Origin: an uncultured Lachnospiraceae bacterium
GTDB taxonomy: Bacteria; Bacillota; Clostridia; Lachnospirales; Lachnospiraceae
NCBI GenBank assembly: GCA_910579465.1
Contig: CAJTUB010000005.1
Coordinates: 1 to 64,000 of the forward strand
Direction: 5' to 3'
Length of the DNA stretch: 64,000 nucleotides
Positions within the stretch are counted from its first letter, which is position 1. Every line of letters begins with the position of its first letter. Of this stretch, positions 34,296 through 44,600 are shown piece after piece. The position numbers and the translations under genes are program-made. Below the pieces are notes generated by a model. That model saw only the letters and a program-made list of their open reading frames with translations, searched no databases and was not told the DNA's origin.

Positions 34296-35501
34296 CTATT
34301 CCATCGTTTCTCCCAGCTCTTCCATTACCTGCTCTGCCACCGCTGCCAGAACCTCCCGGTTCCGCTTCCAGACGTCTGCAAACTCACTAACCGGAAGAGG
34401 TGCTGCCACAGTCCCTATCTCTATTGTAACCTCCGGGATTCCCATGATTCCCACTGCCCATTCACAATAGCCTGCTTCATCCTGCTTGTCCGACGCCGCA
34501 TAGACAATACGGTAGCCGGTTACCTCCTGCACCGTCTCCACCAGGGCAAGGCAGCGTTCCCTTAGCTCCCCGCCCTGTCCGAAATCCCAGTAAAGCAACG
34601 AGCCTGTCGCATGATAGCTGACCGCCGCCCGGACCGGCTCCCGCTCCGTCAGCGCAATCAGAAGCTGCGTCTCCGGCTCGGAGGCAGGCGCCGTGCCCTT
34701 ATAACGGTCTGCCGCAGGAACCGGCGGACCGCCGTACTCCTCCCAGCCGTACGCAAAGTTCCTGTTTAAATCTACCCCGTTTGCGTTCGCCTTATAACGC
34801 CGGTAAAAATATTCCCTTGTAGCTCCGCTGCCGTCGCGCTCATAAAAGCTTTCCACCAGGGCACGGAGCTCTTCGGAACGGATACTTTCTGTCCCAAGCT
34901 GGCTTACTGAAACGCCGTCCGGATTTGTCATCGGCACTACCACAAGAGAAACCTCCGAAAAAATCTCACGATAGGTCCTGTCGTGGAACGTCCCGGTATC
35001 ATACTCCTTTGCATAGGTCTCTAACTGCTTCATCACAAGCTGCGTCGTCAGATACTCCCTGCCGTGGATTGCCGCCTGTACAAAAACGGCTGCCCCTGCA
35101 TCCGGGCCCCCGAAATACACGGCGGGAATCCCCCTGCCGTCCGCGCTGTACCCCTCCCACGTTACGGAAATCAGCTCCGGATACGCATAGGAAAGCAGCT
35201 CCAGGTCTGTACACATCATCTCATAGGTATAAGGCTCCGCAGAGATATCCACAATCTCCTCCGGTATGACCGGCGCAGACGTCGGAGAAACAGAGACTTT
35301 CACAACGGGGGCAGGCGTTATCCTGTCTGGCAGAGGCGTCACGGTTTCCTCCGGTACTTCCGGCGGCGTCGCCGTCAGCTCCGCAGCCGACGTGATTCCG
35401 TCCCTGCCGGAGCCCTGTCCCGCACTCCGGCAGGCAGAAAGAGCAAGCGCTGCGAGCAGCAGAAACAGCATTCTGCCCGGCATATCCTTTCTTTCCTTCA
35501 C
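34296..35501 (-). CDS. Lipoprotein zinc carboxypeptidase, M14 family
   Basis: A 401-residue exported enzyme. Reading from a GTG at 35501, seven bases after AAAGGAGG, gives a lipobox LSAC; an ATG further up (35543) lacks a ribosome site. The M14 zinc ligands appear as HGREYLT (His, Glu) and later AVSYHATG (His). The substrate Arg/Asn motif is DLNRNFAYGW, and the catalytic Glu is in VTIEIGT. Such enzymes trim C-terminal residues from peptides or act on muropeptides. It heads the propeller, binding-protein and permease cluster, suggesting peptide processing coupled to uptake. Confidence 0.87.
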   Translation of the reverse strand: MKERKDMPGRMLFLLLAALALSACRSAGQGSGRDGITSAAELTATPPEVPEETVTPLPDRITPAPVVKVSVSPTSAPVIPEEIVDISAEPYTYEMMCTDLELLSYAYPELISVTWEGYSADGRGIPAVYFGGPDAGAAVFVQAAIHGREYLTTQLVMKQLETYAKEYDTGTFHDRTYREIFSEVSLVVVPMTNPDGVSVSQLGTESIRSEELRALVESFYERDGSGATREYFYRRYKANANGVDLNRNFAYGWEEYGGPPVPAADRYKGTAPASEPETQLLIALTEREPVRAAVSYHATGSLLYWDFGQGGELRERCLALVETVQEVTGYRIVYAASDKQDEAGYCEWAVGIMGIPEVTIEIGTVAAPLPVSEFADVWKRNREVLAAVAEQVMEELGETME

Positions 35502-35603
35502 GCAGGCGCCTCCTTTCCTTAAGCTTCCGCATGTTCCGGACACCCCCGGAAGAACTCCGGGCTGTGTGGCACCTTATTTTGCATTTCTCCGAAACCGTAC
35601 GTT

Positions 35604-36977
35604 TTAGCGCACCGCAACTGCCTGCTGTAAATCCTGCACGGTTCCCACCTCGATAATCTGGATTCCTTCGTTCCGTTCTTCGACGGATGCCTTTTTCCTT
35701 CGCGGCACGATTGCGGTCTTATAGCCCATTTTTGCCGCCTCTGAAATCCGCGCCGCCATCATATTCACGGAACGGATTTCCCCGGTCAGTCCTACCTCGC
35801 CAAACGCAACCGTGCGTGCCGGAAGCGGGCGGTTGCGGTAGCTGGACAAAAGAGCGAGCACAATCGCTAAATCCAGGGACGGCTCCGTAATCTTCATGCC
35901 GCCTGCCACATTCACATAGGCATCGCATCCTGCCAGGGAAATCCCGAGGCGCTTTTCGAGTACCGCCATCAAAAGCGTCACCCGGTTATAGTCCGTCCCT
36001 GCCGCGGTTCTGCGCGGCATATTGAAATTGGTCGGGCAGACAAGCGCCTGTACCTCGACTAAAATCGGGCGCGTGCCCTCCATTGCCGCCGTAACGACTG
36101 AGCCCGGCTCGCCCTCTGGTCTTCCCTCCAGCATATATTCCGAAGGGTTTTTTACCTCCCGGAGACCGGCGCCTGCCATCTCAAACACGCCGATTTCATT
36201 CGTCGAACCGAACCGGTTCTTTACGGCGCGCAAAATGCGATAGGAATTGTGGCTTTCTCCCTCGAAATAAAGCACCGTATCCACCATATGCTCCAACATA
36301 CGGGGACCTGCCACCATGCCCTCCTTTGTCACATGACCGATAATGAAAATCGTGATGCCAAGGCCCTTGGCAAGCCGTAACAGGGAAGCGGTTGCCTCCT
36401 TAATCTGTCCGGGACTGCCAGGGGCTGCCTCCGTCTCCTCCCGGTAAATGGTCTGGATGGAGTCGATAATCACTACCTCCGGCGCAGTCTGCCGTATGGT
36501 TTCCTCGACACGGTTTAAGCTTGTCTCCGCTAAAAGAAGCATGCTTCCGTCGGAAACCTTCAGACGGTCTGCCCGCATCCGTATCTGGCGTATGGACTCC
36601 TCACCGGAAACATACAGCACCTTCCGCTCCTTCTTCGTCAATACATAGCACATCTGAAGCAGCAAGGTCGACTTCCCGATACCCGGGTCGCCGCCGACCA
36701 GCACAAGCGAGCCGACTACAATCCCTCCGCCAAGTACCCGGTCAAGCTCTCCGATGCCGGTTGCCATCCGCTCCTCCGCTCCGGTATCCACCTCGGAAAG
36801 AAGCACCGGCTCGGCGCTCTGTAACGCAGAAGCACCGTAAGCAGGGCCTTTCGCTTTGCCTGCCTGCGGCGCTTCCACCAGTGAATTCCACGCCTTACAG
36901 CCCGGACACTGTCCGAGCCATTTCGGCGATTCGCTTCCGCATTCTTTACAAAAAAATACAACCTTTCCCTTTGCCAT
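35604..36977 (-). CDS. radA: DNA repair protein RadA
   Basis: A 457-residue protein with the C4 zinc finger (Cys10, Cys13, Cys24, Cys27), the RecA-like ATPase with Walker A GGDPGIGKSTLL, the RadA signature KNRFGSTNEIG and a C-terminal Lon-protease-like domain. It promotes branch migration during recombinational repair. It starts 16 bp after the small gene at 36994, so the two are co-transcribed. Confidence 0.97.
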   Translation of the reverse strand: MAKGKVVFFCKECGSESPKWLGQCPGCKAWNSLVEAPQAGKAKGPAYGASALQSAEPVLLSEVDTGAEERMATGIGELDRVLGGGIVVGSLVLVGGDPGIGKSTLLLQMCYVLTKKERKVLYVSGEESIRQIRMRADRLKVSDGSMLLLAETSLNRVEETIRQTAPEVVIIDSIQTIYREETEAAPGSPGQIKEATASLLRLAKGLGITIFIIGHVTKEGMVAGPRMLEHMVDTVLYFEGESHNSYRILRAVKNRFGSTNEIGVFEMAGAGLREVKNPSEYMLEGRPEGEPGSVVTAAMEGTRPILVEVQALVCPTNFNMPRRTAAGTDYNRVTLLMAVLEKRLGISLAGCDAYVNVAGGMKITEPSLDLAIVLALLSSYRNRPLPARTVAFGEVGLTGEIRSVNMMAARISEAAKMGYKTAIVPRRKKASVEERNEGIQIIEVGTVQDLQQAVAVR

Positions 36978-36993
36978 AACTTCCCCGCATCAA

Positions 36994-37398
36994 TTACTGC
37001 TTTACCAGTCTTACTGCAGAACTCTTTCCGGACGTAAGCTGTATACTCAACACAAGCTTCCCGCCAAGATTGGTCTTCATCTTCCCGATATTCGTTCCGT
37101 CAATAAAAAGCTTGAACTCTTTTCCTGCTTCTAAATCCACTGTTACCTGCGTATCGGTCGTTCCTTCCGCAGAAAATGAAACTTCCTTGCTGTTTGCCGA
37201 AAAATCCGTTACTTTTGTGCCCGGTACGGACTCATATACGAACATACCGTTCCGTTCCAGTCTGGTAATGTCCTTGAAGGTCTTGACCTTATACAAGTCG
37301 CCGCCAAATTCAAAACCGTCCGCTTTTGCCTTCTCGTTAAGCGTGTAGTCCCCGAACGCCAGTTTCCCATTGTCCTGAACATAAATCAGCTCTGCCAT
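36994..37398 (-). CDS. Small beta-rich protein of unknown function
   Basis: A 134-residue soluble protein, MAELIYVQDNGKLAFGDYTL and so on, of a type that recurs in Lachnospiraceae and is sometimes labelled endosialidase-like. No catalytic motif is visible. AGGAGG precedes the ATG at 37398; the longer frame to 37485 has no ribosome site. An extended -10-like TGTTATACT lies about 40 bases upstream. It is followed after 16 bp by radA. Confidence 0.75.
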   Translation of the reverse strand: MAELIYVQDNGKLAFGDYTLNEKAKADGFEFGGDLYKVKTFKDITRLERNGMFVYESVPGTKVTDFSANSKEVSFSAEGTTDTQVTVDLEAGKEFKLFIDGTNIGKMKTNLGGKLVLSIQLTSGKSSAVRLVKQ

Positions 37399-37506
37399 TT
37401 TTCTTATCCTCCTGTAACAGTTTTCCTTTGTATCTCCAGTATAACATATCTGCCTTCGTTTTTCCACAAACTTTGGCAACTTCATAAAATGTTTACCACT
37501 TTTTAA

Positions 37507-39966
37507 CTATTTGTGCTTTCTGAGCCGGCGTATTTTAAGCTCCGCAGTGTCCGGCGTATCCTTCCCCTGCACTACCATGAGTGCCGCCGTGTCCCCCTCT
37601 GCGATTTTTCCATTTAATACCTCTTCGGCTATCTTATCTTCAATTGAAACCTGTACGGCACGACGAATCGGCCTTGCACCGTACTTTTCATCCGAGCCTT
37701 TCTTTACAATATAGTCCGCTACCGCCGCATCCGGCTTCAGGGTAATATTTAACTGCTCCTTACAGCGCTTTACGACAAGGGCAATCTGGATTTCTGCAAT
37801 CCGGGCAAGCGCCTCTGCCCCGAGCGGGCGAAATACAATGGTTTCGTCAATACGGTTGATAAACTCCGGCTTGAAGTTCTGCTTTACCTCTTCCATGACA
37901 CGGGCACGCATCCGCTCATAATCCGCAGTTTCGTCTGCCTTGCTGATAAACCCGAGGTTCTTCGGCGACATGATTCCCTGTGCCCCGGTATTGGACGTCA
38001 TAATGATAATGGTATTCTTAAAGCTTACGCGTCTACCCTGTGCGTCCGTAATGTGCCCGTCCTCAAGCACCTGCAGCAGAATATTAAATACGTCCGGATG
38101 CGCCTTTTCCAGCTCGTCAAACAGTACGACCGAATACGGGTTCCTGCGAATCCGTTCGCTGAGCTGTCCGCCCTCCTCATGCCCGACATAGCCGGGCGGC
38201 GAGCCGATCATTTTCGATACGCTGTGCTTTTCCATGTACTCGGACATATCCACGCGGATCATGGCGTCTTCCTTTCCGAACACCGCCTCGGCAAGCGCCT
38301 TGGAAAGCTCCGTTTTCCCAACGCCGGTCGGTCCTAAAAACAGAAAGGAGCCAATCGGACGGTCCGGATTCTGCAAACCGACACGCGCCCGGCGAATCGC
38401 ACGGGAAACTGCCATGACCGCATCCTCCTGCCCGATTACACGCTTTCTTAAAACGTCCGGCAGCTTTAAAAGACGCTCGCTTTCCTCTTCACAAAGCTTT
38501 TGCAGCGGTATCTTGGTCCATGCTGAAATAACATCTGCAATCGTATCCTCCCGCAGCTCCGGAAGCTCCTCTTCTGCATCCTTTTGCGCATTCATTCTGC
38601 TTCTCAGGCGCTTCTGCTTTGCGGCAAGCGCAATCGCGCCCTCGGAATCCCCCGCAAGAAGCAGTGCTTCCTTTTCCTGCTCCAGCTGCTCGAGCTGCTT
38701 TTTCTTATCGCCGTACGCCTGCTTTTTCGTCAGTTCGGAAAGCCGCAGCATAGAGGCGGCCTCATCCAGAACATCAATCGCCTTGTCCGGCAGGAAACGG
38801 TCGTTGATATAGCGCTCTGAAAGCCTTACTGCCTCCTTGAGCGCCGCGTCGCTGATTCTAATTCCGTGGTGCCGCTCATAGGTCTCCCGCAGTCCGAACA
38901 GAATCTTTTCCGCTTCCTCTGTTGAAGGTTCTTCTATCACAACCGGCTGGAACCTTCGCTCCAGCGCAGCATCCTTTTCAATGTACTTGCGGTACTCCTC
39001 TCTCGTGGTGGCGCCGATTACCTGGAACTCGCCCCTTGCAAGCGCAGGCTTCATAATATTGGAGGCATCCAGCGCTCCCTCTGCGCCGCCGGCGCCGATA
39101 ATCGTATGCAGCTCGTCAATAAAAATCAGGACATTTCCGTCCTGTACTGCCTCCTCCATCACGCGCTTAATCCGTTCCTCAAACTCGCCGCGGTACTTTG
39201 AGCCTGCCACCATACCGGACAGGTCAAGCGAAAGCACACGTTTCTTTTTCATGCAGTCCGGGACATCCCCTGCCGCAATCCTTCCTGCCAGTCCTTCCAC
39301 AACGGCAGTCTTTCCGACGCCCGGCTCTCCGACCAGACACGGGTTGTTTTTCGTCCTGCGGCTTAAAATGCGGATTACCCTGCCGATTTCCTCTTCCCTT
39401 CCGATGACCGGGTCCAGCTTTCCCTTCCTTGCAATCTCGGTCAGGTCCTTACTGTACTTTTCGAGCAGCTTTCCGCCCTCCGGCTGGCGCATACGGCTTC
39501 TGCTCATCGCATAGTCCGCTTTTGCACGGTTTGCGTCGATTCCCATTGCCATTAACGTATCAAAATAAATCTTCTGCCCCGAAATACCAAGTGTATTCAG
39601 AAGACGCACCGCAATGCAGTTCGGCTCCTGCAAAAGCGCCAGCAGAAGATGCTCCGTTCCTATTTTTTCGCTCTGATAATGCTCCGCCTCCTGCTCCGCC
39701 TGCTCCAATACCCTTGAAAGACGTGGTGTGCCCTGTACCGGCTTTTTACGGCTTCCCCCCTGCGGAGTAATCAGCTGCTCAATCAGCTCATGCAGCTTTT
39801 CCGCCCTGACGCCATTGTCCTGTAACACCTCTTTTGCAATGCACTCCTGCTCTAACAGCGCAACCAGAAGATGCTCACTGCCGATATACCCGTGCGACAG
39901 ATACTCTGCTGCCTGCTTTGCATACTGCATCACCTGCTTCGCTTGTTCTGTATACAACTTTCCCAT
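37507..39966 (-). CDS. clpC: ClpC-type AAA+ unfoldase
   Basis: An 819-residue Hsp100 protein: Clp N-terminal repeats (about 1-145), first ATPase with GEPGVGKTA, a coiled middle domain (about 410-470), second ATPase with GPTGVGKTE, and the C-terminal D2-small domain. It feeds unfolded proteins to ClpP. In Bacillus clpC follows ctsR-mcsA-mcsB; here the upstream partner is a GntR regulator 37 bp away and none of those genes is present. Confidence 0.95.
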   Translation of the reverse strand: MGKLYTEQAKQVMQYAKQAAEYLSHGYIGSEHLLVALLEQECIAKEVLQDNGVRAEKLHELIEQLITPQGGSRKKPVQGTPRLSRVLEQAEQEAEHYQSEKIGTEHLLLALLQEPNCIAVRLLNTLGISGQKIYFDTLMAMGIDANRAKADYAMSRSRMRQPEGGKLLEKYSKDLTEIARKGKLDPVIGREEEIGRVIRILSRRTKNNPCLVGEPGVGKTAVVEGLAGRIAAGDVPDCMKKKRVLSLDLSGMVAGSKYRGEFEERIKRVMEEAVQDGNVLIFIDELHTIIGAGGAEGALDASNIMKPALARGEFQVIGATTREEYRKYIEKDAALERRFQPVVIEEPSTEEAEKILFGLRETYERHHGIRISDAALKEAVRLSERYINDRFLPDKAIDVLDEAASMLRLSELTKKQAYGDKKKQLEQLEQEKEALLLAGDSEGAIALAAKQKRLRSRMNAQKDAEEELPELREDTIADVISAWTKIPLQKLCEEESERLLKLPDVLRKRVIGQEDAVMAVSRAIRRARVGLQNPDRPIGSFLFLGPTGVGKTELSKALAEAVFGKEDAMIRVDMSEYMEKHSVSKMIGSPPGYVGHEEGGQLSERIRRNPYSVVLFDELEKAHPDVFNILLQVLEDGHITDAQGRRVSFKNTIIIMTSNTGAQGIMSPKNLGFISKADETADYERMRARVMEEVKQNFKPEFINRIDETIVFRPLGAEALARIAEIQIALVVKRCKEQLNITLKPDAAVADYIVKKGSDEKYGARPIRRAVQVSIEDKIAEEVLNGKIAEGDTAALMVVQGKDTPDTAELKIRRLRKHK

Positions 39967-40003
39967 AGAGTTCCCTTTCTGTAATAACGAATTTAAAAGT
40001 GTC

Positions 40004-40378
40004 CTATTCTACGTTAAACTCGCGCAGGACCTCATCTGCCGCCGCATGTATCTCCTCGTCGGAAAGCCCCCGGCACAATGCCTTTGCCAGAGAAATCCGC
40101 ATTTCATTTTTCAGTGCCTCGACAGCACGCAGCTTGTCGCTGTCAATGTCGATTACTGCCCCGTGCCTGCGGTCAAGCCGCACATAACCCTCTTGCCGCA
40201 GAACGGCATACGCCTTATTTACGGTGTGCATATTGATTCCGATATCCTCTGCCAGCTCCCGCACGGAAGGCAGCGCGTCCCCCTGTCTTAAATCCGCATT
40301 GGCAATTCCGTAAATGATTTGATTATAAAGCTGTATATACAGCGCTTCCTCACTGCCAAAATCAATTTGAATCAGCAT
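40004..40378 (-). CDS. GntR-family transcriptional regulator (YtrA-like)
   Basis: A 124-residue regulator with an N-terminal winged helix (ALYIQLYNQIIYGIANADLR, LPSVRELAEDIGINMHTVNK, EGYVRLDRRHGAVI) and a short C-terminal helical tail, the YtrA subgroup that lacks a large effector domain. The start at 40378 gives MLIQIDFGS; an upstream ATG at 40438 would overlap the preceding gene. It probably regulates its own operon with clpC or an ABC system elsewhere. Confidence 0.88.
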   Translation of the reverse strand: MLIQIDFGSEEALYIQLYNQIIYGIANADLRQGDALPSVRELAEDIGINMHTVNKAYAVLRQEGYVRLDRRHGAVIDIDSDKLRAVEALKNEMRISLAKALCRGLSDEEIHAAADEVLREFNVE

Positions 40379-40421
40379 CTGACCGCCCCCATTCCTTTCG
40401 TGTCTGTCCCGCCTGTACCTT

Positions 40422-41678
40422 TCAGCCGTCCAGGTCATTGTCCTCCGGCCTGTCCTTCCGGTACATCCGCACTACAATCAGTAACAGCAGTACACTTAAT
40501 GCAATAAACATGGCAAGCAGAAGCAGCAGAAACGCCTGGTGCCCCTTGTACTCATCAATCGCCTCGTAGAGAGCACTGTTATCCTCCTCCAACACCTGCC
40601 TGATTTCAATCCGCTCCTCATCATACCGCTGCAATGTCTGTTCCTCTCTGTCATAACGGTAATAGCCGCTGTTTCCGAGACTGTCCTGCAAAACCAGTAT
40701 AAAAAAGTCGCTGTCCGGCGCATCCCGCTTTACATATGCCTTAACCCGGATTCCGTCCAGATACAGCACCGTTTCTTCATAACCGGTCGGTGCAATATAC
40801 TCATGCTGTTCTCCGGAAACAATATATTCTCCGCCGAAGGAAAGCACGACTCTTCCGTTCTGCTCCGCCGCATGCAGCCCTGCCTCATAGCCCTCCGGCT
40901 GCGGCTGCTCCGGCTCCTTGGTCGGTACTGCTTCCTCCTCCTGTCTGGTCACATACAGATAATATCGCTTTTCCGTACCGTCCTCTGCTGTCACCGTCAC
41001 GACAACGACATTCCTGCCCACCTTCAGCCCGGTACTTCCGTTTACGCTTACGACTGCCTTCTCATCCTCGGTCAGCGCGCTCACGATAATCATTTCCGTG
41101 GAATAGGGCACAAAGACCTCATACTCGCGGATGGTAGTCGCAAATGCCGGTGAAAGCTTTCCGGGACTTACCTTTAATGCTGAAAGACTGGCATTACTTG
41201 ATGCGTCCTTGGATGGGGTTATTGTAAGCTTCAGCACATTGCTCGAAACCGACATTACCTCCGGTGCACCGTACGTATATACCAGCGGCATATCGTACAT
41301 GGATACCTCCGCGTTGCCACGGGAAACCGCCGCAAAGCGGATGACATACTTCCTGCTCTCCTTGCTTGCGGAAGCACCGATATCCATAATCTTCAAAATC
41401 CCGTCCCCTCCCGTAATACAGGAAGGCGCCGTGACAAACTCCATAACATCCGCATCATACAGAAGATAAGCCTCAAAATCCCCGATGGTTGCTGCCTGTG
41501 CCGTTTCACCCTCCGCGGGCTGTGCCGTAATCAGCAGGGTAACTTCAAACTCCTCCCCGGCCCGCACGGTTTCTGATTCTGTCTTTAAGTCAATTGTTGC
41601 TACCGCTGCCTGTGCCGTTTCTTCTGCCCCGAACCAGAGCAGCGCGGCAAGTATAATAAAAAACAGCCCTCGCTTCAT
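40422..41678 (-). CDS. Surface protein with cohesin-like and cadherin-like domains
   Basis: A 418-residue membrane-anchored protein. Signal peptide to about residue 24, a cohesin-like beta domain (about 27-155, VRAGEEFEVTLLI, LLYDADVMEFV), a cadherin-like beta-sandwich (about 160-250, LSALKVSPGKLSPAF, TVTAEDGTEKRYYLYV), a linker, another beta region and a C-terminal helix (about 382-405) with a charged tail. The cadherin-like module also ends the large glucosaminidase encoded 15 bp upstream, so the two probably act together in the cell wall. Confidence 0.78.
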   Translation of the reverse strand: MKRGLFFIILAALLWFGAEETAQAAVATIDLKTESETVRAGEEFEVTLLITAQPAEGETAQAATIGDFEAYLLYDADVMEFVTAPSCITGGDGILKIMDIGASASKESRKYVIRFAAVSRGNAEVSMYDMPLVYTYGAPEVMSVSSNVLKLTITPSKDASSNASLSALKVSPGKLSPAFATTIREYEVFVPYSTEMIIVSALTEDEKAVVSVNGSTGLKVGRNVVVVTVTAEDGTEKRYYLYVTRQEEEAVPTKEPEQPQPEGYEAGLHAAEQNGRVVLSFGGEYIVSGEQHEYIAPTGYEETVLYLDGIRVKAYVKRDAPDSDFFILVLQDSLGNSGYYRYDREEQTLQRYDEERIEIRQVLEEDNSALYEAIDEYKGHQAFLLLLLAMFIALSVLLLLIVVRMYRKDRPEDNDLDG

Positions 41679-41693
41679 CGCAATTCTCCTCTG

Positions 41694-44600
41694 CTATTCT
41701 CTTGCCACATACAGCTTATACTCTCTCATTGACCCGTTCTCCGCAAAAACGCATACGGACAATTCATTGACTCCGGAAGCAAGCGGGAAATAGCCCGTTC
41801 CGTTTACGACTGCCTTCCGGCTTACCGGCAGCGCTTCAATGGAAATCACCTCGGTGCTTTTGTCCACAACCAAAGAATATTCATATACCGATGCCCCGTC
41901 AAAGCTTGGTGTCAGCTGGTACTTTGTGCCATCCACCTTTTGCACGGAAAGCTCTGCCAGGTAATTGTTCGGATTATACTGCGCAGCCGGCGTCGGAGCT
42001 GCGCTCGACGGCATGCCCAGATACACCGGTATCGAGAACACAATCGGGCTGTCCACCGCACCTGTATATGCCTGTGCAGTCTTCTTGCCTTCGGAAGACG
42101 GCGCTACTACATTTGCCATATACTGGTGGCTGTATGTATAGTAGGAGGTCATGTTAAACTTCTGCAGGTAAATGGTGTTCTGTCCCCGGTTAATATAAGA
42201 GCTGCCGATAATGTAAGCTCCGCCGACAATCGCGCTGTAGCGGTTATCCCAAGGAATCATGGAAGCACTATTCAAGGCATGGTCCGTACTGCTCCCGTAC
42301 TTTGCATACTTCAGGCCGTTCGCGATTGCGCCGCCTGCCTGTGTACTATGGTATGCCCCGATGTTATAAAAATTATACAAGCCCTCAAAGCCGCTTACGG
42401 TTCCTGTCACGCTGTTGCTGACCGTGGACATTCCGGTGATTACCTCCTGCTTTACGCGGGTTGCCAGATGATACGGGCTGACACCCGAATACTCTGCCGC
42501 CTTAAGGAAGGTTTCCCCGTAACGGATGGTATGAATCTCACCGTACTCGTTCTTATAAACATAAGAGGTCTGATAAAACGGCGTATATTTTAAAATGTTC
42601 TCGACACCCTCCAGGTTCTGGTAGGACGGCTCATAGGTCAGTACCTCAAACTGGAATACCGACTTATCGTCCAGGAAGTTTCTCGGGTCCATGTAATACT
42701 CTAACGCCGCCTTGGACGCGGTTACCCAGGTGGAGCCGTCATAGACGATAAAGCTGTCCGTCTTCCAGTTATAAGCTCCCTCCTCCAGAGACTTCCATTC
42801 AATACCGGAACTGTTCGGAATCAGATTCTTGCCCGGAATATTTTCCTGTGCAACAGCCTCATCCCAGTTCAACCCGGTATGGTGCGCCTTGAAAATCCAG
42901 TTCGGATGCTGGTTATGCAATATCCGCAGATATGGCTTATAGGACTCCGGGAAGCCCTGCTGCACTAACGTCAGTTCAAAGTCCGAGCTGACCCCCGGCG
43001 TCGGGGTCGGCTCCCAGGTTCCCCACGGATATGTGGTGCCCGGCGTCGGGGTCGGCGTTGGCGCCTCACACTCCGTAATACGTTCCTCTAAAACATAACC
43101 ATAATACTCGTTATTATAAAAGGTTACACCAACATGACGGTAAAGATTCCCGTCCTTATCCACATAAAGCCCGTACAGCTTTAAATAAGTATCCGAAGTA
43201 ATCGTCACGGCCCGGTTCGTACTTCCCGTTATCTTGACGCTGCCTGCTCCGCTTTTTGGCAATAGCTTCAGTACCATGGAAGATGCGTTCGGGTGTGTTG
43301 CCTTTCCCCAGCCCTCCTGCTTGCCTGCCGTATTTTCCTTTGCTTCTGCCGCAGGCGTTGCTGCCGGACCTGGCGTCGGACTCAGCGTCGGCGTCGGACT
43401 CGGCTCAGGGGTCGGACCCGGCGTTGGTGTCAGTACAGAGGTCGGCGTTGGTGCCGGCGTCAGACCCGTGGTCGGTGTCGGACTTGGCGTCGGTGCAGCT
43501 GTCTTCACAAAACGTACCGCATCTGCCTGCACATAACCGGAAAACTTTTCTCCTCTTGCTTCACAGGAAATTGCAAACCACTTCTTTCCGTCCGCTGTCT
43601 GCTCCTGTGTTAAGGAAACTGCGGTATCCGCCGGAAGCACTGCAACAGCCCCCGCTTTATCCTTTACATATGCCGCACTGTTCGAGGCACCGGAACGGAG
43701 ACGCACCTGCTTTGTCAGCACGGCGTCCGGATAAACAGCATAGTCCAGAGAAATATAATCGCTTAATACATAGCCGGTAAGGCCGTTTACCTCCACCTGG
43801 TACCAGTTATCCGCTCCCTTCCATTCCTCTCCGGTCACGGTCACGGCATCCCCCTGGCCTAACAGGGTAAGCACCTCATGCTCTGTTCCCGGACCCTTCC
43901 GGAGATTCAGCTGTGTGGCAGAAACCTTTGCCGGAAGCCGGTAGCCCTTCCCCTCCGGCGTACCTGTCGGACGTGGAGTCGGACTCGGACTCGGGGTCGG
44001 CGTCTTCACCGGCTCTGCGGTCGGTTCCGGAGAAGAAAGCTGCAGATATTCCCCAAAGACATATCCTGTCTTTTTGATGCCTGCCAACTCAAACTCAATA
44101 CAATACCACTTGTCGGCTCCCACATAACAGCTGCCGGTTGCCGTAACCTTTGCCGTATTAATCAAAACTGCAAGAATCTCCTGATCCGTACCTGCCTGTG
44201 CGCGGACGTTGAGCCTGGTCGCAATTACCGTCGCCGGAATCCGGTAGTCCGAAAGAACTCCGCTTGGCTTCGGTGTTGCGGTCGGCTTCGGCGTCGCCGT
44301 CGGCTTTGGTGTTGCGGTCGGCTTCGGCGTTGCCGTCGGAACTGCCCTGCTTAAAGCAATATACGGACCATATACATAGCCTACCTTTTTTGTCCCGTTA
44401 TCATTAAAAGAAATACGATACCATACTTCACTGCCCGCATAAGAAACGCCGGTCGCCGTAACAGAAGCGCCATAGGTAAGGGAGGTAAGAATCGAATTAC
44501 CGGTCCCTGCCCCGCTTCTTACATTTAATACACTTGCAATTACTGTTGCCGGTACAGAAAACTCTGCTGCATAATGATTCTCTCCCGGCACCGGGGTCGG

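Noticed and set aside
43234..43613. Plus-strand frames rich in Arg/Val/Gly opposite the glucosaminidase gene
   Set aside because: They are antisense to the Thr/Pro linker repeats, whose low-complexity DNA keeps several frames open.
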